Origin: DATHTS01 sp965219305
GTDB lineage: Bacteria; Acidobacteriota; Blastocatellia; Pyrinomonadales; Pyrinomonadaceae
Reading direction: 5' to 3'
DNA: 64,000 bases
Assembly (NCBI GenBank): GCA_965219305.1
Contig: OZ244725.1
Span: 4,154,001 to 4,218,000, forward strand
The first letter of the stretch is position 1, and every line of letters begins with the position of its first letter. The notes under the pieces were generated by a model. The model was given only the letters and a program-made list of their open reading frames with translations. It had not been told where the DNA came from and did no database searches. The position numbers and the translations under genes were made by a program. Positions 8,000-16,240 of this stretch are shown piece by piece.

Positions 8000-8701
8000 C
8001 TATTTTAACGGCGGACGGTCTTTCAGACAAATTCTGTATCCGGTATAAATCAGGATCAGACCGACAAATTCGCCGATATACAACGCTTCGACCATTCCCG
8101 CTTTCGCCATTCCGCCGCCGATTCCGGGAAGAATCGCGCCGGTTGCGATCAAAGTATTTCCAATCGCGCGGTTTTTTCCGTTCTCGATTTTCGACCAGCG
8201 AATCGCGCTGTAAATTGCCGAACCGATCAGAAAAATCGCTGCGTAAGTATTAATGAACGGAGTTAAAAGCCGAACCCAACGCCATTCAAGAATCGCGCCC
8301 GAAGGACGAAAAGCGTCCATCTGCGACGCATCGGCGGGCGATAAAAATACGCAAATCGAAGCGAAAATAATAAACGGAACGGTGATCGCCGTCAAAATAT
8401 TCGCTGTCCGCCGCTTCATATGAAGATAGACCGAACCTTGCGCGAGCGGATAACCGCCGAGAATCGCGCCCGCGACATACCACGCTTTGTTCAAAAAAAT
8501 GGTGTTCCCGTAAAGCGTGATCGTCGCTTCGAGAAACGTGCCTAAACCGTATGTGAAAACGCCGATCGCCCACCACAAAAGATGTCTGCCGCCTTTGATG
8601 CGGTAACGTCCGCCGATGTCGTAAAGAAAATAAACCGAAAAAAGCGTCGTCAGGATCGGCAAGTAATGCACCGCGCTCAACTGGCTGAAAACATTTTCCA
8701 T
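8000..8701 (-). CDS. Seven-helix integral membrane protein, unknown function
   Basis: A 233-residue protein with about seven hydrophobic segments (near residues 12-27, 43-60, 70-90, 102-120, 146-166, 182-200 and 206-224) and positively charged loops such as HMKRRTAN. No signal peptide, no recognisable enzymatic motif. It lies between the cytosine-deaminase-like gene and the small-protein/nucleotidyltransferase pair, all on one strand. I do not recognise the family. Confidence 0.75.
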   Translation of the reverse strand: MENVFSQLSAVHYLPILTTLFSVYFLYDIGGRYRIKGGRHLLWWAIGVFTYGLGTFLEATITLYGNTIFLNKAWYVAGAILGGYPLAQGSVYLHMKRRTANILTAITVPFIIFASICVFLSPADASQMDAFRPSGAILEWRWVRLLTPFINTYAAIFLIGSAIYSAIRWSKIENGKNRAIGNTLIATGAILPGIGGGMAKAGMVEALYIGEFVGLILIYTGYRICLKDRPPLK

Positions 8702-8798
8702 AATTTAAGAATAAATCATTTTTCGTTTATTCGGGCAAATAAGCATAATTCAGTTTTGCGTCATTCAAATTAAAGTTGAACTAATTCAAGCGAAGAAT

Positions 8799-9254
8799 TT
8801 ACTCTTCGCCGATGTCTTCGTTCCAGATTTCGGGATGTTTTGAAATAAATTCATTGAGCATTTCAAAGCATTCGTCCGAATCGAGATCAATTACTTTCAC
8901 GCTGTTTTCCCTGAGCCATTCGATTCCGCCCTGAAAAGTTCTTGATTCGCCGACGATGACCGTGCCGATCTTAAATTGTCTGACAAGTCCCGAACAATAC
9001 CAACACGGCGCGAGCGTCGTCACCATAATTGTATCGCGGTAAGATTTCTGTCGCCCGCTTTTCCGAAAAGCGTCTGTTTCGCCGTGAACCGATGCGTCGT
9101 CTTCCTGAATTCGGCGGTTGCGACCTTTGCCGAGCAAGTTCCCGTTTCTGTCAAATAACGCTGCGCCGATTGGAATTCCGCCTTCGTCAAGACCTTTTTT
9201 CGCTTCTTCGACGGCGACATCGAGCATTTTTTTGTAATCCGAATTTTGATTCAT
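8799..9254 (-). CDS. Cytosine/nucleoside deaminase, yeast Fcy1-like
   Basis: A 151-residue zinc-dependent deaminase. The CDA-fold motifs are HGETDAF (zinc-binding His and proton-shuttle Glu, about residues 62-64) and TLAPCWYCSG (two zinc-binding Cys). The C-terminus EIWNEDIGEE closely resembles the end of fungal cytosine deaminase, as does the VIVGES segment. It would convert cytosine to uracil and ammonia in pyrimidine salvage; a related nucleobase is possible. Length matches the single-domain family. Confidence 0.88.
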   Translation of the reverse strand: MNQNSDYKKMLDVAVEEAKKGLDEGGIPIGAALFDRNGNLLGKGRNRRIQEDDASVHGETDAFRKSGRQKSYRDTIMVTTLAPCWYCSGLVRQFKIGTVIVGESRTFQGGIEWLRENSVKVIDLDSDECFEMLNEFISKHPEIWNEDIGEE

Positions 9255-9310
9255 AAAACTTTATATTACACCAAAACGAAATTGACCGGATATTGATTCA
9301 ATTTCATATT

Positions 9311-9349
9311 TGTAAATCCAAAATCCAAAATCTAAAATCTAAAATCAAT
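9311..9349. repeat. AAATCTAAAATCC-word spacer
   Basis: Five near-tandem copies of an AAAATC[CT] word lie directly in front of the plus-strand gene at 9350. The same word family recurs at 30237-30260, 40340-40442 and 60400-60475. Confidence 0.7.
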
Positions 9350-9709
9350 ATGTCACAAAATTTTCAAGCGGGCGATTTTTTAATTTTTCAGATCGAAAGC
9401 GGTTACGGACTTTTGCGGATTTTAGATATTGAACAAATGGCGGACGATACGATCTGGCATCTTGCGTCTTACAAGGAAATGTTTCTCGACATTGATATGG
9501 CAGATATGGCTTTGCAAAATCCGAATTCTTTGACGATTGATTATCCGCACATCGCGCTGACAAATCGTGCGTTTGAAGCGACGCAGGTCGCGCGTATGAA
9601 AAACGAATCGTTAAACGATGAAGAATTAACTGCTTACAAAGATTGGAAACAAAACGAAAACAGGGAAGTTTCGGATCGTTCCGTCAGATTAATGCTCGGA
9701 CTGCGTTGA
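9350..9709 (+). CDS. Hypothetical acidic protein
   Basis: A 119-residue soluble protein (MSQNFQAGDFLIFQIESGYG...) that begins with a beta-rich segment and ends with an Asn/Glu-rich helical tail. The ATG follows the AAATCTAAAATC repeat. Its last 21 bp overlap the convergent zinc-ribbon gene. No family recognised; the composition and opening resemble small acidobacterial proteins of unknown role, but that is an impression only. Confidence 0.7.
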   Translation: MSQNFQAGDFLIFQIESGYGLLRILDIEQMADDTIWHLASYKEMFLDIDMADMALQNPNSLTIDYPHIALTNRAFEATQVARMKNESLNDEELTAYKDWKQNENREVSDRSVRLMLGLR

Positions 9710-10177
9710 GCGTTTTACTTTTTCTTTTAGTTTTTTCGTCGTATTTTCTACGACGCTCGCCGGAACATCATTTGAAAAATCGGCTTCGGGCAAATGTTGA
9801 TTCGCTTTAGGCATTTGAAATTCTTCGGTTTCAATTTCATTTTCCGAATTTTCTTTTCCGCGGACGAACCGTTTTTTCAATTGCCTGTTATTAAAAAAAC
9901 TGGCGATTTGCCACGAGGAGATTGCGATCAAAAGTGCCGCCGCAACGTAAACCGATGGATGAGTGTTCGGTCTGCCGGAGTGGAAAATATAAAGCATCAT
10001 CGCCATCGAAAAAGCCGCCATCGCGCTCATTACGTTAAACATCAGCGACATTTTAAATTGATCTTCCGGCGTGTGTTGCTTTTTGTGTTTATTTTTTAGA
10101 TCAGGTAAAAACTCGCCACAACTTCGGCAATATGTGTTTTCGGTTTGATCAGATTTTCCGCAGTTCGGGCAAAACAT
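9689..10177 (-). CDS. Zinc-ribbon membrane protein
   Basis: A 162-residue protein with an N-terminal double-CxxC zinc ribbon (CPNCGKS at residues 3-9, CRSCGEF at 17-23), two predicted membrane helices (about residues 46-65 and 74-93) and a long charged C-terminal tail. The arrangement resembles small zinc-ribbon domain proteins of unknown function. The 3-prime end overlaps the convergent gene by 21 bp. Confidence 0.75.
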   Translation of the reverse strand: MFCPNCGKSDQTENTYCRSCGEFLPDLKNKHKKQHTPEDQFKMSLMFNVMSAMAAFSMAMMLYIFHSGRPNTHPSVYVAAALLIAISSWQIASFFNNRQLKKRFVRGKENSENEIETEEFQMPKANQHLPEADFSNDVPASVVENTTKKLKEKVKRSTQSEH

Positions 10178-10273
10178 AATTCATTTAATATTCAACATTT
10201 ATTAAAACAAACCAAATGCAGTATTTCTATTTGCTAAAAGGTGCAAACAAAAAAGTTTGATAAATGATGAATG

Positions 10274-11449
10274 TCAGATGTTTCTCCTTTTGATTTCTTT
10301 TTCAATCAAATCGAGTTCGCGGCTCATCTGTCCCGTAACGGACGAATTTTCTCTGGCGCGGCGAATCAAGTAAGGCACGGCATCTTTGACCGGACCGTAT
10401 GGAACGTATTTTGAAACATTGTATTTATTTCCCGCCAAAACATAGGAAAGATTGTCGCTCATCCCGAAAAGCTGCGAGAAAAAAACGTGCGGGTGATCGT
10501 GCGCGATTCCCATTTCTTCCATTTTTTGCGCTAATAATTGCACACTTTTCTCGTTGTGCGTTCCGGCGACAAATGCGATTTCGTCAACATTTTCGAGACA
10601 ATATTCGATTGCCAGATTATAATCGCGGTCGGTCGCTTCCTTGTTCGGTTGAATCGGCGACGGGTAATTTTTATCTTCGGCGCGTTCGCGTTCTTTTTCC
10701 ATATACGCGCCGCGCACGAGTTTGACGGCGAGAATATAACCGTCTTTCTTCGCTTCTTTATGTGCGTCTTTTAGAAATTGCAGACGGTCGTGGCGATAAA
10801 GTTGAATCGTGTTAAAAACGATCGGTTTTTCCTTGTTAAAACGCGCCGACATTTCCGCTGCCAGACAATCTATCGCATCTTGAATCCAGGATTCTTCCGC
10901 GTCAATAAAAAGCGGTTGGTCGAGCGAATGAGCATATGCACAAAGTTCTTCGACGCGCTTGCCGACCATTTCCCATTCTTCGGATTCTTTTTTGAAAAGT
11001 TCTTTTGAACAGCCGACTTTTTCAAGCAGATCAAAAGGCGCAACGCCCGTTACCTTGAAAACCGCGAACGGAATTTTGTCGTCGGATTTCGCTCTCGTGA
11101 TCGTGCGTTGAATTTCGTTTTTAGTATGCTCGAACTCCGAAATTTCATCTTTGCCTTCGACCGAATAATCCAAGATCGTTCCGATGCTCGAATCTCCTAA
11201 TTTTTCAATCACTTGCTGACATTCTTCGATAGTTTCGCCGCCGCAAAACTGCCCGTAGATCGTTCGTTTCAACATCCATTCGACAGGTAGATGAAGCGCG
11301 AGCGCGAGATCGGCGGCGGTCGTTCCGATGCTGTTTAAAACGGGCGAGTTCATCATCTTGAACATCCGGTATTTTTCCTTCAATTCGGCATCGGATTTGT
11401 CGGCAAACGCCGTCGCCGTGTCTTTAAAATTTAATTTGTATTCGCTCAT
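10274..11449 (-). CDS. Proline dehydrogenase
   Basis: A 391-residue FAD-dependent proline dehydrogenase, which oxidises L-proline to delta-1-pyrroline-5-carboxylate and feeds electrons to quinone. The TIM-barrel shows LFIDAEESWIQDAID, NTIQLYRHD and the active-site segment AVKLVRGAYMEKERERA; the C-terminus has the expected YVPYGPVKDAVPYLIRRAREN. This is the stand-alone, longer bacterial form without the P5C dehydrogenase domain of PutA. It starts immediately after the Uma2 stop with zero spacing, so the two are co-translated. No P5C dehydrogenase gene is in the window. Confidence 0.93.
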   Translation of the reverse strand: MSEYKLNFKDTATAFADKSDAELKEKYRMFKMMNSPVLNSIGTTAADLALALHLPVEWMLKRTIYGQFCGGETIEECQQVIEKLGDSSIGTILDYSVEGKDEISEFEHTKNEIQRTITRAKSDDKIPFAVFKVTGVAPFDLLEKVGCSKELFKKESEEWEMVGKRVEELCAYAHSLDQPLFIDAEESWIQDAIDCLAAEMSARFNKEKPIVFNTIQLYRHDRLQFLKDAHKEAKKDGYILAVKLVRGAYMEKERERAEDKNYPSPIQPNKEATDRDYNLAIEYCLENVDEIAFVAGTHNEKSVQLLAQKMEEMGIAHDHPHVFFSQLFGMSDNLSYVLAGNKYNVSKYVPYGPVKDAVPYLIRRARENSSVTGQMSRELDLIEKEIKRRNI

Positions 11450-12112
11450 TTAATTTCCGTTGATCTCTTCGAGTTCCTTGAGAAAATTGATTGCTTTTTT
11501 AGAGAATTTTATGCGGTCGTAAACTTCGGAGAGTTTTAGTTCACATTCGATTGATTGGACTTTGCAAATTTTATCTAAACCGATATAAGTAAACACTTTC
11601 CAGTTATCATCTTCCTGCCGCACAAAATGTTCGATCTGCGGCACATCCTGCGCGACGAGAATATAATCGGTCAAAGTTTCGTTAAACATCCGGTAGCGCG
11701 TAAATTTTTCGCCTCGATCAAAATCGCCCGTCGAATCCGATAAAACTTCGATGATAACTTTCGGGTTCAATATCACATCTTTTTTCTTGTCGTGATATTT
11801 GACTTCGCCGCAGATGATGACCAGATCGGGATAAGAAAACATTCCTTTAGTCGCTTTTCCGGGAATTTGATTAAAACCGCCGGATTTTATTTTCGCGTCT
11901 TTAATTCTTAACTGACAATTTTTTCCTTTCAATTGCAGATAAAATTCGCCGCTCAAATTCGCGCTGATAATTCCGTGTGCGTCAGATTCGCCAGCCATCA
12001 AAAAAATCTCGCCGTCAATATATTCGTGGCGTTCGAGCGATTCGCGCTCCATTTTCAGATATTCCGCAAAAGTGTAGATTTCCTTCGGCTCTTTTAATTT
12101 TGCAAAACCCAT
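11450..12112 (-). CDS. Uma2-family (DUF820) putative restriction-type endonuclease
   Basis: A 220-residue protein of the Uma2/DUF820 group, which has a PD-(D/E)xK nuclease fold. Conserved pieces are YTFAEYLKMER, RHEYIDGEIFLMAG, the catalytic-like YPDLVIICGEV and NPKVIIEVLSDSTGDFDRGEKFTRYR. These genes are abundant in cyanobacteria and acidobacteria, and their physiological role is unknown. The stop codon abuts the proline dehydrogenase start. Confidence 0.9.
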   Translation of the reverse strand: MGFAKLKEPKEIYTFAEYLKMERESLERHEYIDGEIFLMAGESDAHGIISANLSGEFYLQLKGKNCQLRIKDAKIKSGGFNQIPGKATKGMFSYPDLVIICGEVKYHDKKKDVILNPKVIIEVLSDSTGDFDRGEKFTRYRMFNETLTDYILVAQDVPQIEHFVRQEDDNWKVFTYIGLDKICKVQSIECELKLSEVYDRIKFSKKAINFLKELEEINGN

Positions 12113-12185
12113 AACAAATAATTTAGCAGTATTCCGACCAAAAATAAACGGGAATTTGTTTATCTCGAAAGCCTTTTAAAATACT

Positions 12186-12821
12186 TTACCGCCGCCGTTT
12201 TCTTAATGTTTCCAAAACTTCCGTCAAAGGAATTTCTTTTTCCGCAAGTAAAACCATAAAATGATACAAAAGATCAGCAGCTTCGCCTTTGAAGAGTTCG
12301 GCATCTTCATCTTTCGCTTCTATGATGAGTTCGACCGCTTCTTCGCCGAGTTTCTGCGCGATCTTATTTACGCCGCGCGCAAACAATGTCGAAGTGTGCG
12401 AACTTTTCACGGGATGCAGTTTGCGGTCGGTTACGATTTTTTCGAGTTCAAAAAGAAAATCTTCGTGTTTGTTTTTTTCCTTGAAACAAGTGTCCGCGCC
12501 CGTATGACAAATTTTTCCCGCCGGATTTGCCTTAATTAAGATTGTGTCCAGATCGCAGTCAGGCAAAACCTCGACGACTTTTAAAAAATTCCCGCTCGTT
12601 TCGCCCTTTGTCCAGAGTTTTTCGCGCGTCCGCGAATAAAATGTCACTTCGCCCGATTTTACGGTTTTTTTCAACGCTTTGCGGTTCATAAATCCGACCA
12701 TCAAAACCTTCTGCGTTTCCGCGTCCTGAACGACTGCCGGGATTAAACCGTCAGCGTATTTCTCAAAATTTAATTTAATTTTCGTCTGCGGTTTTTCTAC
12801 TTCTTTGTCAGCAATTTCCAT
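12186..12821 (-). CDS. hisI: Bifunctional PR-AMP cyclohydrolase / PR-ATP pyrophosphohydrolase
   Basis: A 211-residue HisIE fusion that performs histidine steps 2 and 3. The N-terminal HisI domain (about residues 15-115) has MVGFMNRKALKKT, SRTREKLWTKGETSGN and the zinc ligands in DCDLDTILI and CHTGADTCF. The C-terminal HisE domain carries FARGVNKIAQKLGEEAVELIIEAKD and DLLYHFMVLL. It is the last his gene, 21 bp after hisF. Confidence 0.97.
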   Translation of the reverse strand: MEIADKEVEKPQTKIKLNFEKYADGLIPAVVQDAETQKVLMVGFMNRKALKKTVKSGEVTFYSRTREKLWTKGETSGNFLKVVEVLPDCDLDTILIKANPAGKICHTGADTCFKEKNKHEDFLFELEKIVTDRKLHPVKSSHTSTLFARGVNKIAQKLGEEAVELIIEAKDEDAELFKGEAADLLYHFMVLLAEKEIPLTEVLETLRKRRR

Positions 12822-12842
12822 AAAAATACTTTTTTGAACTTA

Positions 12843-13598
12843 CTAAATTCTAACAGTTATATTTCGGTTTTTCAGATAATTTTTCAATGCCGGAATTTCG
12901 ATTTCCCGAAAATGAAAAACGCTCGCCGCAAGCGCGGCATCGGCTTTTCCGTCTTCAAAAACTTTAGCAAAATGATCCAAGTTTCCCGCGCCGCCCGAAG
13001 CGATCACCGGAACATTAACGCTTTCGGAAACAGATTTTGTCAGCGAAATTTCAAAACCGTCTTTCGTCCCGTCGGCGTTCATCGAAGTCAAAAGAATCTC
13101 GCCCGCACCAAGTTCAACGCCGCGTTTCGCCCATTCGACCGCTTCAAATTCCGTCTCGACTCGACCACCGTTCAAAAAAACTTTCCATACATTATTTTGC
13201 AATTTCGCATCAATCGCCAGAACGACGCACTGCGAACCGAAATTCCGCGCCGCATCGCTTAAAATCTGCGGATTTTTCACCGCCGAACTATTGATCGAAA
13301 CCTTGTCCGCGCCCGAATTCAAAAGAATATCAATATCTTCGACCGAACCGATTCCGCCGCCGACCGTAAACGGAATATTTATTTTCGCAGCAACTTTTTT
13401 AACAAGTTCCGCCAGAGTTTTCCGACGTTCGTTCGTCGCCGTAATATCAAGAAAAACAAGTTCGTCCGCGCCGTTTTCCGAATAAATCTCCGCAAGTTCG
13501 CCCGCATCGCCCGCGTCGCGCAAATTCACAAAATTCGTCCCCTTCACCGTGCGCCCGTCTTTTACGTCAAGACACGGAATTATTCTTTTCGCCAACAT
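12843..13598 (-). CDS. hisF: Imidazole glycerol phosphate synthase, cyclase subunit
   Basis: A 251-residue (beta/alpha)8 enzyme. Catalytic Asp11 is in IIPCLDVKDGR, the second Asp in LLTSMNADGTKDGFE, and the phosphate loops in FTVGGGIGS and PVIASGGAGN. It takes ammonia from HisH to convert PRFAR into IGP and AICAR. It sits between hisA and hisIE in the his operon; a palindromic spacer separates it from hisA. Confidence 0.97.
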   Translation of the reverse strand: MLAKRIIPCLDVKDGRTVKGTNFVNLRDAGDAGELAEIYSENGADELVFLDITATNERRKTLAELVKKVAAKINIPFTVGGGIGSVEDIDILLNSGADKVSINSSAVKNPQILSDAARNFGSQCVVLAIDAKLQNNVWKVFLNGGRVETEFEAVEWAKRGVELGAGEILLTSMNADGTKDGFEISLTKSVSESVNVPVIASGGAGNLDHFAKVFEDGKADAALAASVFHFREIEIPALKNYLKNRNITVRI

Positions 13599-13605
13599 AA
13601 TATTT

Positions 13606-13676
13606 AATGAATAATGGATAGTGAATAATAAATAATGCAGAAATATTATCCATTCTTCACTATCCGTTATCCATTA
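13606..13676. repeat. Palindromic ATGGATA-word spacer between hisA and hisF
   Basis: Two 31-bp arms (13606-13636 and 13646-13676) match at 26 positions when one is reverse-complemented. Both are built from the words ATGGATA and AGTGAATAA. The right arm includes the hisA stop codon. The folded RNA would form a long AT-rich hairpin inside the his transcript. Confidence 0.85.
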
Positions 13677-14372
13677 TATTTTGATTCTTCCTTCGTAAAT
13701 CGCCTTGCCGATTATCACGCCCGCGCAACCGATTTTTTCGAGTTCGGCGATGTCTTCGGACGAACTCACGCCGCCGCTGGCGATTAAATTCAGACGCGGC
13801 AGATTTTCTAAAATCTCCGCATATAATTCAGTCGCCGTTCCTTCCAAAAGTCCGTCTTTGCTGATGTCCGTGACAAAAACATTAGTTACGCCCTTTGCAT
13901 AATATTCTTTCAAAAACGGCAAAATCTCGATTTCCGTCATTTTCTGCCAACCATTAATCGCAATTTTTCCTGCTTTGACATCTGCGCCGAGCAAAATTTT
14001 TTCACCGCCGAATTTCTCCAGCCAGCCGAAAAACTTGTCCGGTTCTTTGACCGCAACACTTCCGACAGTCGCGATCTGTGCGCCTGCGTCAAAAACTGAA
14101 TTTATATCATCATCGCTCTTTATACCGCCGCCGAAATCAATCGTCAAATTCGTGTTCGCGGCGATTTCTTCAAGCACATTTAAGTTCGTAACTTTCCCGA
14201 ATTTCGCGCCGTCCAGATCAACGACGTGCAGACGTTTTATTCCTTTTTGTTCGAATTCCTTTGCGGTTTCCAAAGGATTTGCGCTGTAAACTTTTTTCCG
14301 CGAAAAATCGCCCTGCGTCAGCCGCACGCATTTTCCTTCGATGACATCAATTGCCGGAATTATCTCGATCAT
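13674..14372 (-). CDS. hisA: Phosphoribosylformimino-AICAR ribotide isomerase
   Basis: A 232-residue TIM-barrel isomerase (ProFAR to PRFAR). It begins MIEIIPAIDVIEGKCVRLTQGD with the catalytic Asp in PAID; the second Asp is in FVTDISKDGLLEGT, and phosphate loops are IDFGGGIKS and LIASGGVSS. I use the ATG at 14370-14372; an upstream in-frame extension merely reads through the palindromic spacer. Confidence 0.97.
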   Translation of the reverse strand: MIEIIPAIDVIEGKCVRLTQGDFSRKKVYSANPLETAKEFEQKGIKRLHVVDLDGAKFGKVTNLNVLEEIAANTNLTIDFGGGIKSDDDINSVFDAGAQIATVGSVAVKEPDKFFGWLEKFGGEKILLGADVKAGKIAINGWQKMTEIEILPFLKEYYAKGVTNVFVTDISKDGLLEGTATELYAEILENLPRLNLIASGGVSSSEDIAELEKIGCAGVIIGKAIYEGRIKI

Positions 14373-14381
14373 AATTTTTAT

Positions 14382-14464
14382 TTTGCCCACGAAACACACA
14401 AAAGAAACGAAAACTAAGTTCAAAAATTCTTTATTTCGTATTTTTCGTGTATTTCGTGGGCAAA
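14382..14464. repeat. Palindromic CACGAAA-word spacer between hisH and hisA
   Basis: Two 31-bp arms (14382-14412 and 14434-14464) match at 27 positions in inverted orientation, with 13 perfect terminal bases TTTGCCCACGAAA. Each arm is a degenerate tandem of ACGAAA/CACACAAAA words. It occupies nearly all of the hisH-hisA spacer. Confidence 0.88.
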
Positions 14465-14469
14465 TCCTT

Positions 14470-15054
14470 CTAAATATTCAAAAAATTCTCCAAAATCCGT
14501 TCTCCGACCGCGCCGGATTTTTCCGCATGAAACTGCACGGCGTAGAAATTTTTATAATTTATCGCCGCCGAAAATTTTACTTCGTAATCACAAACCGCAA
14601 TCGTCTCCGCGCCGTTTTCGACGTAAAAACTATGGACAAAATAAACGTAAGAATTTTCGTCAATTCCTTCAAACAAATTCGATTTCAAATCAAAAACATT
14701 ATTCCAGCCCATCTGCGGAATTTTCAAATTTTCCGATTCAAATTTGCGGACTTTATACGGCAAAATTCCCAGACATTTCGTGTTATTTTCCTCGGAAAAC
14801 TCGCACAAAAGCTGCATTCCGAGACAAATTCCCAAAACCGGCTGAGTCAGATTTTTTATCGTTTCATCCAATTTTTTCTCACGCAAAAACCGCATTGCGC
14901 TCGACGCTTCGCCGACACCGGGGAAAATAATTCTATCAGCCGAATTCAAAATTTCCGCATCGTCAGTCAAAATCGGTTCAATATTCAAACGATTCAACGC
15001 ATTTTTTACCGATTCGACGTTTCCGGCGTTGTAATTTACGATCGCAATTTTCAT
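14470..15054 (-). CDS. hisH: Imidazole glycerol phosphate synthase, glutamine amidotransferase subunit
   Basis: A 194-residue class I glutaminase with the nucleophile Cys77 in LGICLGMQLL and the His/Glu pair in AVQFHAEKSG near the C-terminus. The oxyanion strand PGVGEA is present. It supplies ammonia to HisF. Length is typical. It lies between hisB and hisA, flanked on both sides by repeat-filled spacers. Confidence 0.97.
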   Translation of the reverse strand: MKIAIVNYNAGNVESVKNALNRLNIEPILTDDAEILNSADRIIFPGVGEASSAMRFLREKKLDETIKNLTQPVLGICLGMQLLCEFSEENNTKCLGILPYKVRKFESENLKIPQMGWNNVFDLKSNLFEGIDENSYVYFVHSFYVENGAETIAVCDYEVKFSAAINYKNFYAVQFHAEKSGAVGERILENFLNI

Positions 15055-15060
15055 AAAATA

Positions 15061-15080
15061 TGTCAGTTGTCAGTTGTCAG
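15061..15080. repeat. GTCAGTT tandem repeat between hisB and hisH
   Basis: Nearly three copies of the 7-bp word GTCAGTT stand just upstream of the hisH start; an inverted partial copy (CTGACAT) follows at 15099-15105. Confidence 0.8.
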
Positions 15081-15106
15081 TTTTTCTGAAATCTAACCTC
15101 TGACAT

Positions 15107-16207
15107 CTATAAAGTTCCTTTCGTTGACGGCAAATTATCGCTCGAAATATCACGTTTGACAGCCATTTTTATCGCTTTCGCAAAAGCTTTAAAAATTGCT
15201 TCGATCTTGTGATGTTCATTCGTGCCTTCGGCTTTTATGTTCAAATTACACAATGCTTTATCGGAAAATGATTTGAAAAAATGAAAAAACATTTCGGTCG
15301 GCATTTTTCCGACATTTTCGCGCTTGAACTCCGCTTTCCAAACGCACCAGTTTCTTCCGCCGAAATCAATCGCCACCTGCGCCAGACAATCGTCCATCGG
15401 CAGACAAAATCCGTATCTTTCCATCCCGCGTTTGTCCTGCAACGCCAGATTAAACGCTTCGCCCAACGTGATCGCAACGTCTTCGATAGTGTGATGTTCG
15501 TCAATGTGCAGATCGCCGTTTGCATTGATTTTCAAGTCAATTCCGCCGTGCCGCGAAAGCTGTTCGAGCATATGATCGAGAAACGAAATTCCGGTCGAAA
15601 TCTCCGATTTTCCGTCGCCGTCCAAGTTTAACTCAATTGAAATTTCCGTCTCTTTTGTCTTACGCGAATGTGAAATTTTGCGCGGCGGCAATTTCAAAAA
15701 CTCATAGATTTCGCCCCAATTTTCAGCGACAAAAATGTTTTCGTCTTCGATCTCGAAATTCTTGTTTTTGATAAAAATTCCTTTCGCGCTCAAATTTTCC
15801 GCCAGTTTCATATCACTCGCGCGGTCGCCGATGACGAACGAATTTTTTAGATCATATTCGTCGGAAAAATATTTCGCCAAAAGTCCCGTGTTCGGTTTTC
15901 GATTCGGCGAATTTTCGCGCTCGAAACTTTTGTCTATTAAAACTTCCGAAAATTTAATTCCTTCATTTTCAAGCGTTTCGATTATAAAATTATGCACCGG
16001 ATGAAAAGTTTCTTCGGGAAAACTTTCCGTTCCCAAACCATCTTGATTTGTAATCATCACGAGTTCAAAATCGAGTTCGTCCGCGATTTTTCCAAGATAA
16101 TTAAAAACATTCGGCAGAAATTTGAGCTTTTTAAACGAATCAATCTGAAAATCTTCCGGCTCTTCGATCAGCGTTCCGTCGCGGTCAATAAATAAAACTT
16201 TCTTCAT
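15107..16207 (-). CDS. hisB: Bifunctional histidinol-phosphatase / imidazoleglycerol-phosphate dehydratase
   Basis: A 366-residue HisB fusion. The N-terminal HAD phosphatase (residues 1-165) has the DxD nucleophile in FIDRDGTLIEEP and the C-terminal GDRASDMKLAEN. The dehydratase domain (about 175-366) shows FLDHMLEQLSRHGG, DEHHTIEDVAI and the matching NEHHKIEAIFKAFAKA manganese-binding repeats. The fused two-domain form is the enterobacterial/Bacteroidetes arrangement. It follows hisC with a spacer of three identical 10-bp words. Confidence 0.97.
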   Translation of the reverse strand: MKKVLFIDRDGTLIEEPEDFQIDSFKKLKFLPNVFNYLGKIADELDFELVMITNQDGLGTESFPEETFHPVHNFIIETLENEGIKFSEVLIDKSFERENSPNRKPNTGLLAKYFSDEYDLKNSFVIGDRASDMKLAENLSAKGIFIKNKNFEIEDENIFVAENWGEIYEFLKLPPRKISHSRKTKETEISIELNLDGDGKSEISTGISFLDHMLEQLSRHGGIDLKINANGDLHIDEHHTIEDVAITLGEAFNLALQDKRGMERYGFCLPMDDCLAQVAIDFGGRNWCVWKAEFKRENVGKMPTEMFFHFFKSFSDKALCNLNIKAEGTNEHHKIEAIFKAFAKAIKMAVKRDISSDNLPSTKGTL

Positions 16208-16210
16208 ATT

Positions 16211-16240
16211 TTTATTCGCGTTTATTCGCGTTTATTCGCG
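16211..16240. repeat. Three exact tandem copies of TTTATTCGCG
   Basis: Copies lie at 16211-16220, 16221-16230 and 16231-16240, immediately upstream of the hisB start. The third copy contains the hisC stop codon and part of its last codons (Arg-Glu-stop), so the repeat intrudes into coding sequence. Confidence 0.9.

Noticed and set aside
16211..16240. CRISPR-like array of three TTTATTCGCG copies
   Set aside because: The units are 10 bp and directly adjacent, without spacers; this is a simple tandem repeat.
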